From assembly GCA_965178125.1 (NCBI GenBank), contig OZ237761.1, forward strand, positions 310,001 through 374,000: DNA of 64,000 bases, read 5' to 3'. The first letter of the stretch is position 1; the number at the start of each line of letters is the position of its first letter. Origin of the DNA: Bilabrum cf. latius. Taxonomy: Eukaryota > Bigyra: Bicosoecida > Bigyra > Bicosoecida. Of this stretch, positions 12,079 to 23,600 are shown piece after piece. The translations under genes were made by a program, and so were the position numbers. The notes beneath the pieces are model-generated. The model searched no databases. It worked only from the letters and a program-made list of their open reading frames with translations, and was not told where the DNA came from.

Positions 12079-15000
12079 ATGTTACACCATATGAGCACTG
12101 TATGTGCTTTCGTTCTTACCATTGGGGCACATGCCATGTTCGAAGACGAGGCAGGTACCATGACATGGGTCCGCGAGCACGTCGGAGTACCAACGAAGAT
12201 GGATTGGTACGAATCAGCCAAGGGTTCCGGGGCAATCGTTGCAACGGACGAGGGTGTTATAGCATCAATGGATCTCCGATCCCATAGCCTGAAGTGGCGA
12301 GCCGTGTTGCCAGAGCGTAAGCCCAAGTATCGGCTCAAGCCAACAGCTGGATCACGAGTTGTGACCGAATTCGCACGGATTCCCTTCGTCGCATGCTGCT
12401 CTCGTATTTCGCAGGCGAGACGTTTACCACGACGGCTGTTACGAAGGGCTCTGTTGTCGCGGCTTCATTCGATAAGTCTCGGGGCGGGTGCACGATTCGA
12501 GCGTACGAGCGATCGGACGGCCGTCTGCGCTGGGACGCCCTGGTGGGAGTAGATATCGGGTCTGAGGACGCCACCCAGTAGCTCGGTGCAGTGAGCATCC
12601 GAGTCGTCGGTCCTGACAAGCCCACTGGCCCCCACAAGGCGCTCGTCACGTGCGGCCCCACGGTGGCGGCGCTGTCACTCGTCACGGGCGATGAGCTCTG
12701 GACTCTCGACCTGGACGACGGGCAGGTTGCAACCGAGGGTGGCCCGTGGGTGGCCCTGGCGGCCGATGCCAACCCCTCAGCTAGCGGAACCGCCGGCGCC
12801 GCGACTCTCCTCGTCGCTGCCGGGCGCCTGGCTCCAGGCACTACTGCCGTCGGCTCCTCCTCCTCCTCCTCCACACCGCTGCTGCTGTCAGCTCGCGCAG
12901 TGGCGATCGAGGTGACGAGTGGAGAGGCCGGTGCCCCCGTCACGATGCTGGAGAACTTCCCTGTGCTGGTCCCGGCTTCGGCCTCGGGGGCAGCGGCAGC
13001 GGCAGTCGTCGCTCGCGGAGCCACTTTGGCGTCCCTCGGGGGGGTTGCCATCGCCGCGATCGGATCGGATGGATCGACCGCTAAGGTTGCAACCGCATCG
13101 GTCGGGTCATCGGGGTCGATCCAAACCGGAACAATGGACGCGTCAGCGGGTCCCGGATCCGAGTCGCCGTTCCGGAGCCTGTCCGTGGTGAGCGGGGCCG
13201 CCTGGGTAGCCCCAGCTTCTAGGGCCAAGGCGGACGGCTGGTCCGCGCACGGTGCACTCATCACACTGGTGCGGTCCGACGGGAGCACCGCAGTCGTGGG
13301 GCACAGCGCCAGAGCCGGCGGGGAACAGGACGAGGGCTCCCCCGCTGCATCCGCCAGGGTGCTCGGGTGGGCTGGCCCCGTGGCTGCCACCGGTGGATCG
13401 AGCGTGCACGTGCCGTCCAAAAACGCGAAGAGTCCCGGGACGCACGGACATCACGCGGTCGAGATGGTCGCCAGGGAAGGCGGCTCTGCGGAATCGACAG
13501 GCGCCGCGCACGCTGCGGTGGGGCTGTCGCTGCTACCGGTGCCTGGTTCGAGCAGCGGCCTCACCTGCGTGGTCTTCTCCCAGGGCGCACCACTGCAAGG
13601 CGATGCACCTGCGGGCGACTCATCTCCCAAGCCCGCGTCACAGGCTCACGCGCTGCACTACCCTTGCGGCGCCGCGCAATCCACTGATGGTTCCGCACAG
13701 CGGCCCGAGGTCTCCAGCCGCCGCTTCCTCCTGCCCGCGGGCAGCACCCGCGGGGCCACCGTGGCGCTGTTCCCCAGCCGCTGCAGGGAACACAAAGGCA
13801 GCAGCAGCAAGTCGAGCGATTGGCTGGATGCTTGGCTTGGGGGGGGCGCTGGGGGCAGCAGCAGCAGCGGAAGCATCAGCAGCAGGTCCCGCCTGTGCGG
13901 CCTGCAGTCGACCGCCGACGGTGCCCTGACCGGCCGTGGGTCCGACGTCCACCACCCCTGGACCTCGGAGGAATCCGTGGGGAGGGCGAGGACCGTGCTG
14001 GCAGTCGAGGCATCACCCACGGGGGGAGTGAGCACGGCCTCTGGCCGCGACGGGTCCAAAGCAGGCCGCGCCACAAGCAGGCTGCATGGCGTGAGGGAAG
14101 AGATCGCAGCGGACCCTGCCCTGAGTTTCAGCGCCCGGATGGGTTCCCAGCTCCATGCCGTCCTGGATGCAACCGCAGCCGTGCAGCAGGCGGCAAGCGC
14201 GGTGGCTGCAGACCCGATGAGCCTCCTGGACGCAGCCTCCTGGGAGTCGTGGGCCTCATCGATCAGCGGGCAGCTCGCAGCGGGTGCGTCCTCGTACGCT
14301 GGCAAGGGCAGGCACACTCGCGAGAGGCTGCTGATTGCAGTGGCACCCCCGCGGCTGCCCGAGAGCGCTGCAAGCCGCGGGATGGCACCGCTCACCGGCG
14401 GGATCGTGGCACTGCTCGGGCGCACTGGTGCCGTGTCCTGGTCCAGGTCGTTCCCACTCGGCGGTGGGGCCGTGCAGGTGCGCGGCGCCGCCGCAGTTCC
14501 GCTGCGGAGCTCGCCCCTGGGCCAGGCGCCACCGGAGATTCTGGTCGTGGAGACTGCATCTGGTCCAGGCACCAGCGGCAAGCCCGTCGTGAGGATGACC
14601 GTTGTGGATGCGTGGAGCGGGGAGACGCTGTCGTCGGCCGCTGCCAAAGGGAAAGCACAGCAGGTCGTGCCACTCCCTGTGGAGGACGAGCACGGCAGGC
14701 AGGCGGTTCTCGTGATCGCGTCCACCGCTACTGCCGGGCAAGATGAGACAGAAGCGGCGGCCTCCTCGCAGGTGGCCTACCTGGTCCCGAGCACGCCCCA
14801 GACCAGGCAGAGACTGGGCGAGATCTCGTCCACACTCGTCATCCATTCCGAGCGTCGCGCGGCGCCCGGTTCCGCGAGCCCGGATTACGTCGACGGCCTC
14901 GCCCTCTCTGGCCCGGCCCTCGATGAGGCCCTCGAGGGGGCAGTGGCCAGCAGGGAGGCGGGGCTGGGCGAGGACGAGCTCCTGGTGACGGGCCCCGTGC

Positions 15001-16178
15001 CCGTGGAGACCATCTGGTCCTTGTCATCCAGGTCTGCAGGGGCGCTCCTGATGGACGGCTTGGACGAGAGCGAGGATGAAGCCTCAGCGAGCGAGGAGTC
15101 AGCGGCCGCTCCCGCCAACGACAGGCTGCTCGCTGTGTCGTCTCCTCTCGGCGAAACCGAGAGGAAGTCGCAGGCCGACCAGATGTCCGCTGGACTGGCC
15201 CTGGGAGATGACTCTGTGCTGGTCAGGTACCCTTCTGCCCACCTGCTGGCGGTTGTTACTGGGTCTGAGGCCGGCGGCAGGGGGCCTCCTCCCGCGAGCG
15301 GCTCGGACGCATCGGGTTTGCCAGCTCTTGCCGCGGGTGGGAGCGATGGTGCGGCAGGTACCGCTCTCGTGTCTGCTTCGGGTGCGCTCGCTGTGGAAGC
15401 GCCCAAGCCGAGCCAGCAGTCAATCACTGTCAGGCTGGTGGACGCGGTGTCGGGAAGGGTGCTGTACTCCAAGAGGCACCTACAGGCAAGCGGGCCCGCC
15501 TCGGTGGCCAGGCTAGCGGACGGCGTGGCCGTGTCCTACTGGCAGTCAAAGGCCAACAGGTACGAGCTTGTGGTACTCCAGCCGAACCTGGGCGCCATCC
15601 CGAGGTTCGGGCTGAACCCCTTTCAGCAGCCAAAGGCTGCCGCTGCTGTGAGCAAGCCACGCTCCGCATTCGCGGCAACTGCGCCCCGCGTGCTGGAGCA
15701 AAAGTACGTGCTGCCGGTCGGCGTGCAGGCCATGGGCGCCACCGTCACCAGGGGGGGCATCAACCGCCGGCAGGTGCTGGTTGCAACTCCTCAGGGAACA
15801 GTGTACGCGATGGATGAGTCGATGTTGAGCCCCCGGCGACCCGCGGGCAAGCCAACGGACGCTGACAAGAAGGAGGGGCTGGCCATGTACTCGCCCTACC
15901 TGCCTCTGGTGCACCTGAGGATGCCCACGCACAGCGTTGCCGTGGCTCGACCGCGCAGCGTGACGAGCGCTGCCGCCGCGCTAGAGAGCACGAGCATGGT
16001 GGTGCTGAGTGGACTGGATCTGTTCGTGGGCAAGACCCGGCCCACGACCGCTTTCGATGCCCTGCCCCCGGACTTTAACTTTGCGGTGACTGGGGCGCTC
16101 GTGCTCGGAGCAGTTGTGCTGGCGGTGACGTCTGTGGTTTTGCTGCGGCAGAGGCGCCTAGCAGACGCGTGGCGGTGA
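12079..16178 (+). CDS. EMC1: ER membrane protein complex subunit 1 (EMC1)
   Basis: Exons 12079-12316 and 12415-16178 give 1333 aa with a TGA stop. EMC1 is the large lumenal beta-propeller subunit of the EMC insertase. Supporting features are the short N-terminal hydrophobic stretch ending AHA, then MFEDEAG and the W-V-R-E-H-V-G run (EMC1 begins its mature part with a similar EDQ-G-x-x-D-W), the VATDEGVIASMD propeller strand, and the C-terminal block with SGLDLFVGKTRPTTAFD, a single transmembrane helix and the terminal LADAWR. These final motifs are diagnostic. Usual length is about 900-1000 aa; the excess here is Ser/Ala/Gly-rich insertions between propeller strands. One in-frame TAG (12579) follows a CAG in the propeller. 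It is tandem to the GxGYxYP gene (186 bp) and convergent with the next gene (104 bp). Confidence 0.88.
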
Positions 16179-16282
16179 GTGAGGCATATCTAGATTCCGG
16201 ATGCGTGGTTGCCTCGGATCGGATCAGAGGGTGGCTCGCCGTATCCATGGATGTACCCTAGGTGTCCATAGGCCGTCTATGA

Positions 16283-19200
16283 TCAAATCTCGTTCATTTC
16301 AAACCCAAGCACACCGACCAGACCAAGAACAGACTAACACACGATAACCCTCACGCCCTCTTCTCTAGCTTCAACCTCGGTAAGATCCGACACAGCACCA
16401 GCACCAGGTGTTGCCGCGAACTTGGTCCTGGCCGCGACATGCAGCGCTTTGCTAGAAAGGAGCAGGTCTGGGTATCTCGTGCTAGGATCAGCTCTGCTTT
16501 CCTATGCCGATCCAAATGCAGCGCTTGAAGGTACACCTTTCGAATCAAGCTACTGAGCACAAGCCGCATGACCTCGCGACTCGCTGGTGTCATCATTTTC
16601 TCTGCTGCTTGAGGTGCGCCCAGCTTCCCTGATCTGCTGGATACCTTCGTCGGTCACATTCGCCGTCACGATGCTTCCATGGGCCGCAGGCGTGGCCCCC
16701 GTGGCCAATGGGTGCCCGGCAGCCGCGGTTTCCAGCTCTTTGAGCGTGTTTCTACCGCGGCCCGTCAGCACCAGCACAGGGCGCAGACCTGAGCGCATCC
16801 CGCATAGCAGGTCAGTGGCCCGATCGCCCACGAAGTAGCCTTTCAGGACTGCTGCAGCGCTGCTGCCGACCTTCTCACCCTTCCCCTCTTGTTGCCTTTT
16901 TGGTCGAGGGGCAACCTGCAGCAAGTGCCGGGCAAGCAGCTGGACCATGTCAGTGTTCGGCTTGGCATCAGCAGTGCTGCCGTATGCCTCAGCACACACT
17001 GGTGCTCTTGCATCACCGGTGGTAAACGTGATCGCATCTGGCACAGGTGCTGCGCGCATGTCTTCAAATGCCGCCAGCTATTGTTCCTTCGCGAATGGCA
17101 CTGTACTAGTCGCCTCGCGCTCTCCGCCGAGAACGCGATCAAGGATACCAAGTACAGTTGATGGCTTTTTGTGAGCTGATACAGACATCTCGTCTACAGG
17201 GAGCCCAATCTGCGCGCCACTGCGCCGTTCTGCTGCTTGTTTTGCCTGCAAGTGCTCCAAATACTGCGCCTGCATGAGTTCGCACAGGCGGTCCATCACG
17301 GCGTGGACCGTGTCTTCCGTCACATGGCCCCCGCCCACGCACGACTGGGACGACAGCACGCCAACGGCATACCCGGCCCTCTTGGCAGCCGCGATAGCAA
17401 GGCCCGCGCCCGGTACTGCCTCGATCACGGAAGGTCCGTACCTATAAGCCGCTCTCTCATTCAGCACGCCGTCGCGGTCAAACACCACGAGCCCATTGCA
17501 CGCAAACGCTTGTGTGAGAGCCCCACTATCCGAACCGTAAGAGACTCCATTTGTGTCCGTTATTTCATGCTTAGGGTATACCTCCGCTGCTGAGGCGGCG
17601 CTTGCCTCATCAGGCGCTAGAGGCAGTGCATGAGACGGCCTCCCGGCTGGTTGAACACCTGCTGGCAGCCGCCATACGATGTCGAAATTTGTTGCGTTCA
17701 CCTAGTCTCTGCCCGGTCCTGCATTCTTTCCGGATCCGGATCCAGATGCATACCTCAACGGCGTTTCGGCAGACAGGGCCGGCTCCAGGAGCGGCCTGAG
17801 GATTGGCGGGGGACCGGCAAATTCTGCTAGCCGGAGCAAGCCGCACCTCCAGTACATCTAGCTGGAAGCTGGACCGCACGTCTCATCTGCCGGCCCTTCA
17901 GGTTGAATCAGGCTGATCCATCGATCCACAGACAGGTGGGCCTTGGGCTGCTCGCAAAAAGGAGCCGCACAATTCTTCTTTGCGCCTTTGGCCTCAAACA
18001 ATGGCTTGCTGCTGCTGTCGCAATCCAGTGCAATCGCCACGTCAGTGATGCTGAAGCTAGTCTCGTGAACGATGCAGCCGAACGGAAATATGCCCAGCTC
18101 GGGTGCGGCCACCTGCCATACTCCTGGGTAAAGCTCTTGGATCCCGCCTTGCTCAGTCTACTAGTTGCGATCATCTGCACCTGCACCTGCACCTGCACCT
18201 GCACCTGCACCTGCACCTGCACCTGCACCTGCACCTGCACCTGCACCTGCACCTGCACCTGCACCTGCACCTGCACCTGCACCTGCACCTGCACCTGCAC
18301 CTGCACCTGCACCTGCACCTGCACCTGCACCTGCACCTGCACCTGCAGTAGTACCCGCTTCAGCGCTTGCACTCGCAGGGCTAGAATCAGTAGTAGCACC
18401 TGAATGCGAACCCTTGCCGCAAATGGCAGCATCTCGAGTTTGCCAGCCAGCGGCTCCACCACGACAGCAAAGCCTTGCCTCCCAGCCAAGTGACAGAGGC
18501 CACAGCCCCGCTGTATCTGAGCACATAATCACAGAGATAGGAAGGCTAGAAACTCCTACTGTACTGCTGCTGAAGGTTTTTGCAGCTGGTGCCGGTGCCG
18601 GTGCTGCTGCGCTCACATCTCGAAGCGAAGAGCCTGTTGAGGGCAACACGGCGCCAAGAGCGGGAGAGCATGAGGGCAGTGCTCGTCTCGACTGAATCCA
18701 CCGAGACATCCTCCTGGCAATATCGTGACCTTCCCAAAGGCAGCCGCTGCCTTCTTCAAGTTCCATCGGGTGGGGCTTTTTCCACCAGCTGAACTCTCCA
18801 GGGATCGAGCCGTCCTGCTTCGGCGTACCACAAGTTGTACCGTCTCCGGCGACAGCAGATCCTCCTCCGGACTCTGTTGCCGCTGAAAGACTCGATGGGG
18901 TACTAGCGCATTTGAGTGGGAACCGCTACATGAGGACCGAAACAGATATGCGCTCTGATTCCCGAGGACTTCTGGTGCTGCAAGCTCGCAGGAACTTGCT
19001 CCAGTGGCTCCCGATCCTGCGAGGAGCGTAAACGCGGGGCAACCGGCGGCGTGCACCAGCGCCTGCGTGTGTGTGACTGCAATCAGTACTTGGTGCGTGT
19101 GTCGTCCATGATTGCATGGAATCCATGAAGCCGCTCAATGCGACTGCTCTCCGATGCTGCTCCGTTGGTTCCAGTTCTCGTTCTAATCTGTCATCGAGAC

Positions 19201-19585
19201 CGAGCGTCGTGCATTCCTGGAGAAACACATTCGTAGCGGTGCCAGGGCTGCGTCTTTGCATATCCTAAAGCACTGCTCGTAGAATGCTATGGTCGCGTGC
19301 ATCTCCGATAATTATTACAGGGACAACTGCGCTCGCCAAACAGAGCAACAAATGCATTGCCGATTCGAAGTCATCGGGACTACCGATGCAGTGATCATCA
19401 ATCTACTGCTATTGACAATTGTCACGCATCAATACAGAGCCGCAAACAACCACCATGTCTGGGTTTGTCCTAGCAACAGCAGCTGCCACAATTCGGCGGA
19501 CCTCTCTGGGCCGTCTCCGGACAGACCGGGCCGATGTAGCTCCAGCCACACATACATGAAGATCCCCAAGCTGCAAAATTCTCAT
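16283..19585 (-). CDS. Metallophosphoesterase fused to GmhB-like HAD phosphatase, with poly(Gly-Ala) linker
   Basis: One uninterrupted frame of 1101 codons (1100 aa, TGA stop) with no TAA or TGA and 12 TAG codons. Residues 1-130 resemble a calcineurin-like phosphoesterase: RILQLGDLHV (D-x-H), NPDMVVVCGSV where GD is expected, and VPVIIIGDARDH where GNHD is expected. Several metal ligands are therefore altered. Residues about 415-470 are 28-29 Gly-Ala dipeptides from a hexanucleotide repeat. At about 480, PGVWQVAAPELG..PFGC resembles the end of a phosphoesterase fold. Residues about 699-980 form a HAD domain: LVVFDRDGVLNE (nucleophile 703, acid 705), SSQSC (motif II), AKPNTDM (Lys), YFVGDRATD (motif IV), closest to the GmhB/HisB histidinol- and heptose-bisphosphate phosphatases. 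The zinc-binding Cys cluster of GmhB is not evident. The substrate is unknown. Confidence 0.68.
18175..18348. repeat. Hexanucleotide microsatellite (CTGCAC)n, about 29 units
   Basis: A near-perfect six-base repeat of about 174 bp. On the minus strand in the gene frame it encodes (Gly-Ala)n; other frames would give (Val-Gln) or (Cys-Arg). It lies inside the phosphoesterase-HAD gene and keeps that frame open. Confidence 0.95.
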
Positions 19586-19716
19586 GTTGGGGCTAGCATT
19601 TTGCAGCGATATGGCATTGTTCGGCGGCTATAGGTGCAATCGTCATTCGTTGAGACTGTTGACGAGCAGCTGATCAGCAACTTGTCTCACATATAGAGCG
19701 CTTGCTCGGCCAGACC
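19586..19716. promoter_or_regulatory. Shared divergent promoter interval, 131 bp
   Basis: It separates the ATG of the phosphoesterase-HAD gene (minus) from the ATG at 19717 (plus). The plus-strand gene's frame is open back into this interval, so its 5' end could lie here. Confidence 0.3.
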
Positions 19717-20331
19717 ATGGCGCAAGATCCGAGGTAGCTCCAAGAGATGCAGCGAATCATGCGAGAGAAGGGAATGGGTGATACGCGCAAGGCTGGAGAG
19801 ATGGGCAAGTTCAGAAGGCAGCCTGACTGGCTGTACCTTACTCCCTTGATATTCGCGCCGACCCTTCCACTTATCCGAATTGTGTTCAGGTAAGTCCTGT
19901 AGCGATTGATTCTGAAGTCGCCCGGCAGTTTGCATCCATATGTAGGCTGATAGCTCGCCTTGCCGGTCTTGCGTTGCACATGATTCTCAAGCAACTATTT
20001 GCAATAGTACGGGCAGCTCTGATACGATACGTAAATGTATATTGTGCATTTTCCAACATGATGCGACTACCTTTGCACTGTCGAAGAAATAATTGCCCCT
20101 GCACGCTTTCGCAGGAAGCAGCCAGTCCTACGCGATCGCCTTTTTTTCGGTGGAATAGCCCTTGGTCTTATGCATGGTGCGTGGCTTATTGGCAGGTCAT
20201 ATGATCTAGCTGATGAGCGCAAGGAAGCAGCCAAGAAGAAGCGGGTTGCTCAGATGAAAGAGGCGGCAGCGGAGGCAGAATCTGGCGCAGGGACCCAAAA
20301 AAGCGACCAAGGCTGGATTGATAGAGAATGA
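19717..20331 (+). CDS. Small multi-pass membrane protein, 156 aa
   Basis: Exons 19717-19889, 19946-20030 and 20119-20331 join to 157 codons with a TGA stop. The N-terminus is charged and Met/Gln-rich. Hydrophobic segments lie at about 47-60 (LIFAPTLPLIRIVF), 62-85 (an Ala/Leu helix) and 96-108 (FFGGIALGLMHGAW). The C-terminus is a Lys/Ala/Glu-rich helix. One in-frame TAG at 19735 (DPR-Q-LQE). The third exon's acceptor (AG at 20117-20118) is weak. The nearby CAG at 20114 would change the frame. I recognise no family; an organelle or ER membrane protein is plausible. Confidence 0.55.
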
Positions 20332-20661
20332 TTTGCCAATTTGGTCGCACGTGGCTTGAATTTGACTCGGATGCACAGCTAGATCAGATATTTATCATAC
20401 CGACCTTGTGGGAGGCGAGCAAGTGCTTGCTTGGAATTCACGTGGTGCAGTGGCGATAGGCAAGCATGATCGAAACGACATTTGCTTGATATGTTGCTCT
20501 CCCATGAGTGACGAAGACTACTACTTTGACAGTTGTTCGGGTCATTTCGGGTAGGGATGGCTCTCCACCCAGGCCCCAATACGGACCCACATGCCCCCCG
20601 TGCTGCGAGGGCCCAGCTAGCAAGCAGCCCGCATGCTGCACCACACAGCCCTCTCCATCTC
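20332..20661. other. Intergenic, convergent 3' ends, 330 bp
   Basis: It lies between the stop of the small membrane protein and the stop of the giant repeat protein. AT content is higher than in the genes. No supported feature. Confidence 0.45.
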
Positions 20662-23600
20662 TCACACCCGCGCCTGCATGGGATTGGAGTCGGCAAAGGT
20701 GCTCCCTTGCTGCACCTTAATGGTCAGGTCCCTGCCGGTGCCCGCGTTGACCTGCTGCATCTTCCGCGCATCCTGGTGCTTGGCACCGCTGCTGCCGCAC
20801 ATCCAGTAGTAAACCCCGCCGCAGATGCACAGAAGAACAAGGGCGCCGATGATACCCCCGATGAGAGGTGCCAGCGAGCCCCCGTCCTCGTCGTCATCTA
20901 CTGGCTCCGCGTCCTCGCGCGTCCCCGCGGCCTGCGCCACGACCACGTCCTCGGTCTGCACAGCCGTCTGGATCTCCATGGCGGATGAATCCACCGACAG
21001 GCGCGATGCGAGGGCAGGTACGGCCGCCTGCAGGTCCTCGAGCAGCCCGTTTCCACCCCTCGTTGAGTTGCTCTGCACGTAGGCCGTCACGCTGGCCTGG
21101 GCCGCGACCACGTCCACAGACTCGTCGAAGCGCAGAGATGTGTCCACCTCGATGGCAGGCGAGGCTGAAGCGGCCTGCACGCGGCGCCCCGTCGCTGCAG
21201 TGCCGCTCACCTCCGCGACCTCGTTGATGATGGCCTCGATGGCGCCTGTCCTCTCCACGAGCTTGGCCTTGTACGGCTCGGCCAGCGTGTCGAGGAACTG
21301 CGTGGGGGTGACCCCCTGAATCTTGAGGGCAGCCACCTCCACGTAGGCACCCTTGGGCTTGATCGCGGGGCTGCACATGCCTCTGGCCTCGGAGCAGACC
21401 AGCTCGCCCTGGCAGTTCTCGGCCGACAAGCAACCGAATCCCTGGGCGCACAGCCCACACTCGCCCTCTAGCTCAAAGCCGCAGTCCAGGCCGGTCTCAT
21501 CCCCGTTGAGCTGTCCATCGAAACAGGTTGGCTCTGCCTCCTCCGGGATCTACTCGGTACACGAGCCCGCGGCGTCCCGGAGCCAGCCCGGGTCGCAGAA
21601 GCACTCGTACCCAGCGGTCGAAGTCTCAGTGTCAAAGCAGACGCCGTTGCCGCAAGGCTCATCAGCGCACGGCCCCTATATCACCGCGACCTGGCAGAGG
21701 TCGCCCTCGAACAGATCGGATGCGCACTCGCACGTGAAGTCAATGCCCTTGCCGGAGGAGCAAGTAGCCCCGTTGCGGCACGGGTTGGGCACGCACGGGT
21801 CTGAGGTCGAGCTGGTCTGATCGTCATCTAGCTCCTCCACAAAGTCATCGACAGACGTGTCGTCCAGAAGCGTATCATCGGATAGCACGGCAGAGCAGAT
21901 GCCGCCGTCGGCAATCTCGTTTGCCACCATCATCCTCGTAGTCTCGGTGAGGCCAGCTTCAAGATCGGTGCCCATGCATCCGGTGATGGCCGCCTGTGCC
22001 CTACCGAGAGGGTGTTCGGCCAGCGGATGGAGGTAGATGCTTCCCCCGGCTGCAACCTCGATGCCAGTGCATGCAAGGGTCGGCGTCTCGACAAGTGGCT
22101 GGCCCTTCCCGTCCACTTCACCACTATGCGGCATGTCGACCAGCAGGAGCACTACGGCCCTGCTGCCGTCCTCGCTTCTGGATGCAGCGACCGGTGTCTG
22201 CACTGACAGAATCTCGGCGATACCACCGCCTTGGAGGAGTCGAGTTTGCCCAGACGAGCCCTCATCATCTCCAGCACTTGCCGCGGTTCCACTCAATGAG
22301 GTGATCGTTCCAATATCCTCTACGCAAAGCGTAGTGGGGTCTCCCCCCTACAACTATACAAGTTCCCAGCTGCCGCCAAAGAACTGTCCCAGAACTTGCC
22401 CTGCCGCAGCACCGCTCGCTGCTCCATCAGGCACAGTTGCATTTTCAAGTATCTTCTGGACCAGTTCGTCGCCTCCAAGACCATCTTCGAAGTCACCGAA
22501 GTCATCTTCGTCATTCTCATCGTCGTCGTCGTGGCTATCATCGTCGTCGTCGTGACCGGCATCGTCGTCGTCGTGACCGGCATCGTCGTCGTCGTGACCG
22601 GCATCGTCGTCGTCGTGACCAGCATCGTCGTCGTCGTGACCAGCATCGTCGTCGTCGTGACCAGCATCGTCGTCGTCGTGACCGGCATCGTCGTCGTCGT
22701 CGTGGCTACCACTCACAATGTCAGTGCAGTTCACCGCCTTGTTCGAGACCAGCCCCCCATCCGGTGAGACGAACGGACCGACCAAGAGCTTCTCGGCGTA
22801 CGCCGCGCACTTGATCTGTGCCTCCACGTTATCGTCGTACTGCACGTCAGGCATGTACAGGCCGTATCCGCCGAGGTTGTCAGAGCGGAATAGCACACAG
22901 CCGAAGCTCGCGGCAGCCGGCTGGCCCGAAGAAGACCCCTGCTTCCCGTCATCGTCATCGCCATCGCTGTGGTCATCATCGTGGTCCTCGTAGTCCATCT
23001 GAATGGCCAGCAGGTGCTCCTTGTTGCTCCCGAGCGGCTCCCATGCCGTGAAAGCGCTCTCGCCCACTTCTCCATCGGAGCTGATGTAGAACGTGCCGCT
23101 GCTTGCACAAGCCTGGCTCTGCTCCATATCAGGCAGAGACGCGTCGTATCCAGTTGGGAAGTAGCTGTCGAAGACGTCCATCTTGCTGGTCCAGTTGTAC
23201 TTGCTGCTGCCGCCCGCGAAGGCATCGTCATCGACACCGTCAAAATCGTCATCGTCGCCTGCATCGGTGAAGATCATATCGCACACTCCCTCCTGCGCCT
23301 CGTTGCGATGCCCAGACATTGTCATCGTGTTGGCGGTCAGCTCGTCGAAGGCCCTGCCCATGCATGATTGTCCCGCCTCGGCCACATCGTCTAGGCCCCA
23401 CGAGTCCAAGGTGTGCACCTGCACCGTGCTGCCGTCGGATCCGATCACCATGCCCGCGCACGACAGCTCGAAGTCCGTGCCGTCCGACTCGATGAACAGC
23501 ACCAGGTGCGTGCCAGTCTCGACCGTGTCGGTCCGAAGGGCCAGGGGGATCATGGTGGTCACGCTCACGCTAAACTGCTACAAGCGGCGGCGCAAGACAC

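Noticed and set aside
13252-14746. Several long plus-strand frames inside EMC1
   Set aside because: GC-rich codon bias leaves alternative frames open; EMC1 itself carries the diagnostic motifs.
18165-18695. Pro-Ala repeat protein on the plus strand
   Set aside because: It is the antisense reading of the poly(Gly-Ala) tract; no supporting start, domain or exon context.
22533-22705. CRISPR-like regularly spaced repeat
   Set aside because: The 21-bp units are directly adjacent without unique spacers and encode an acidic peptide in a long gene; the genome is eukaryotic.
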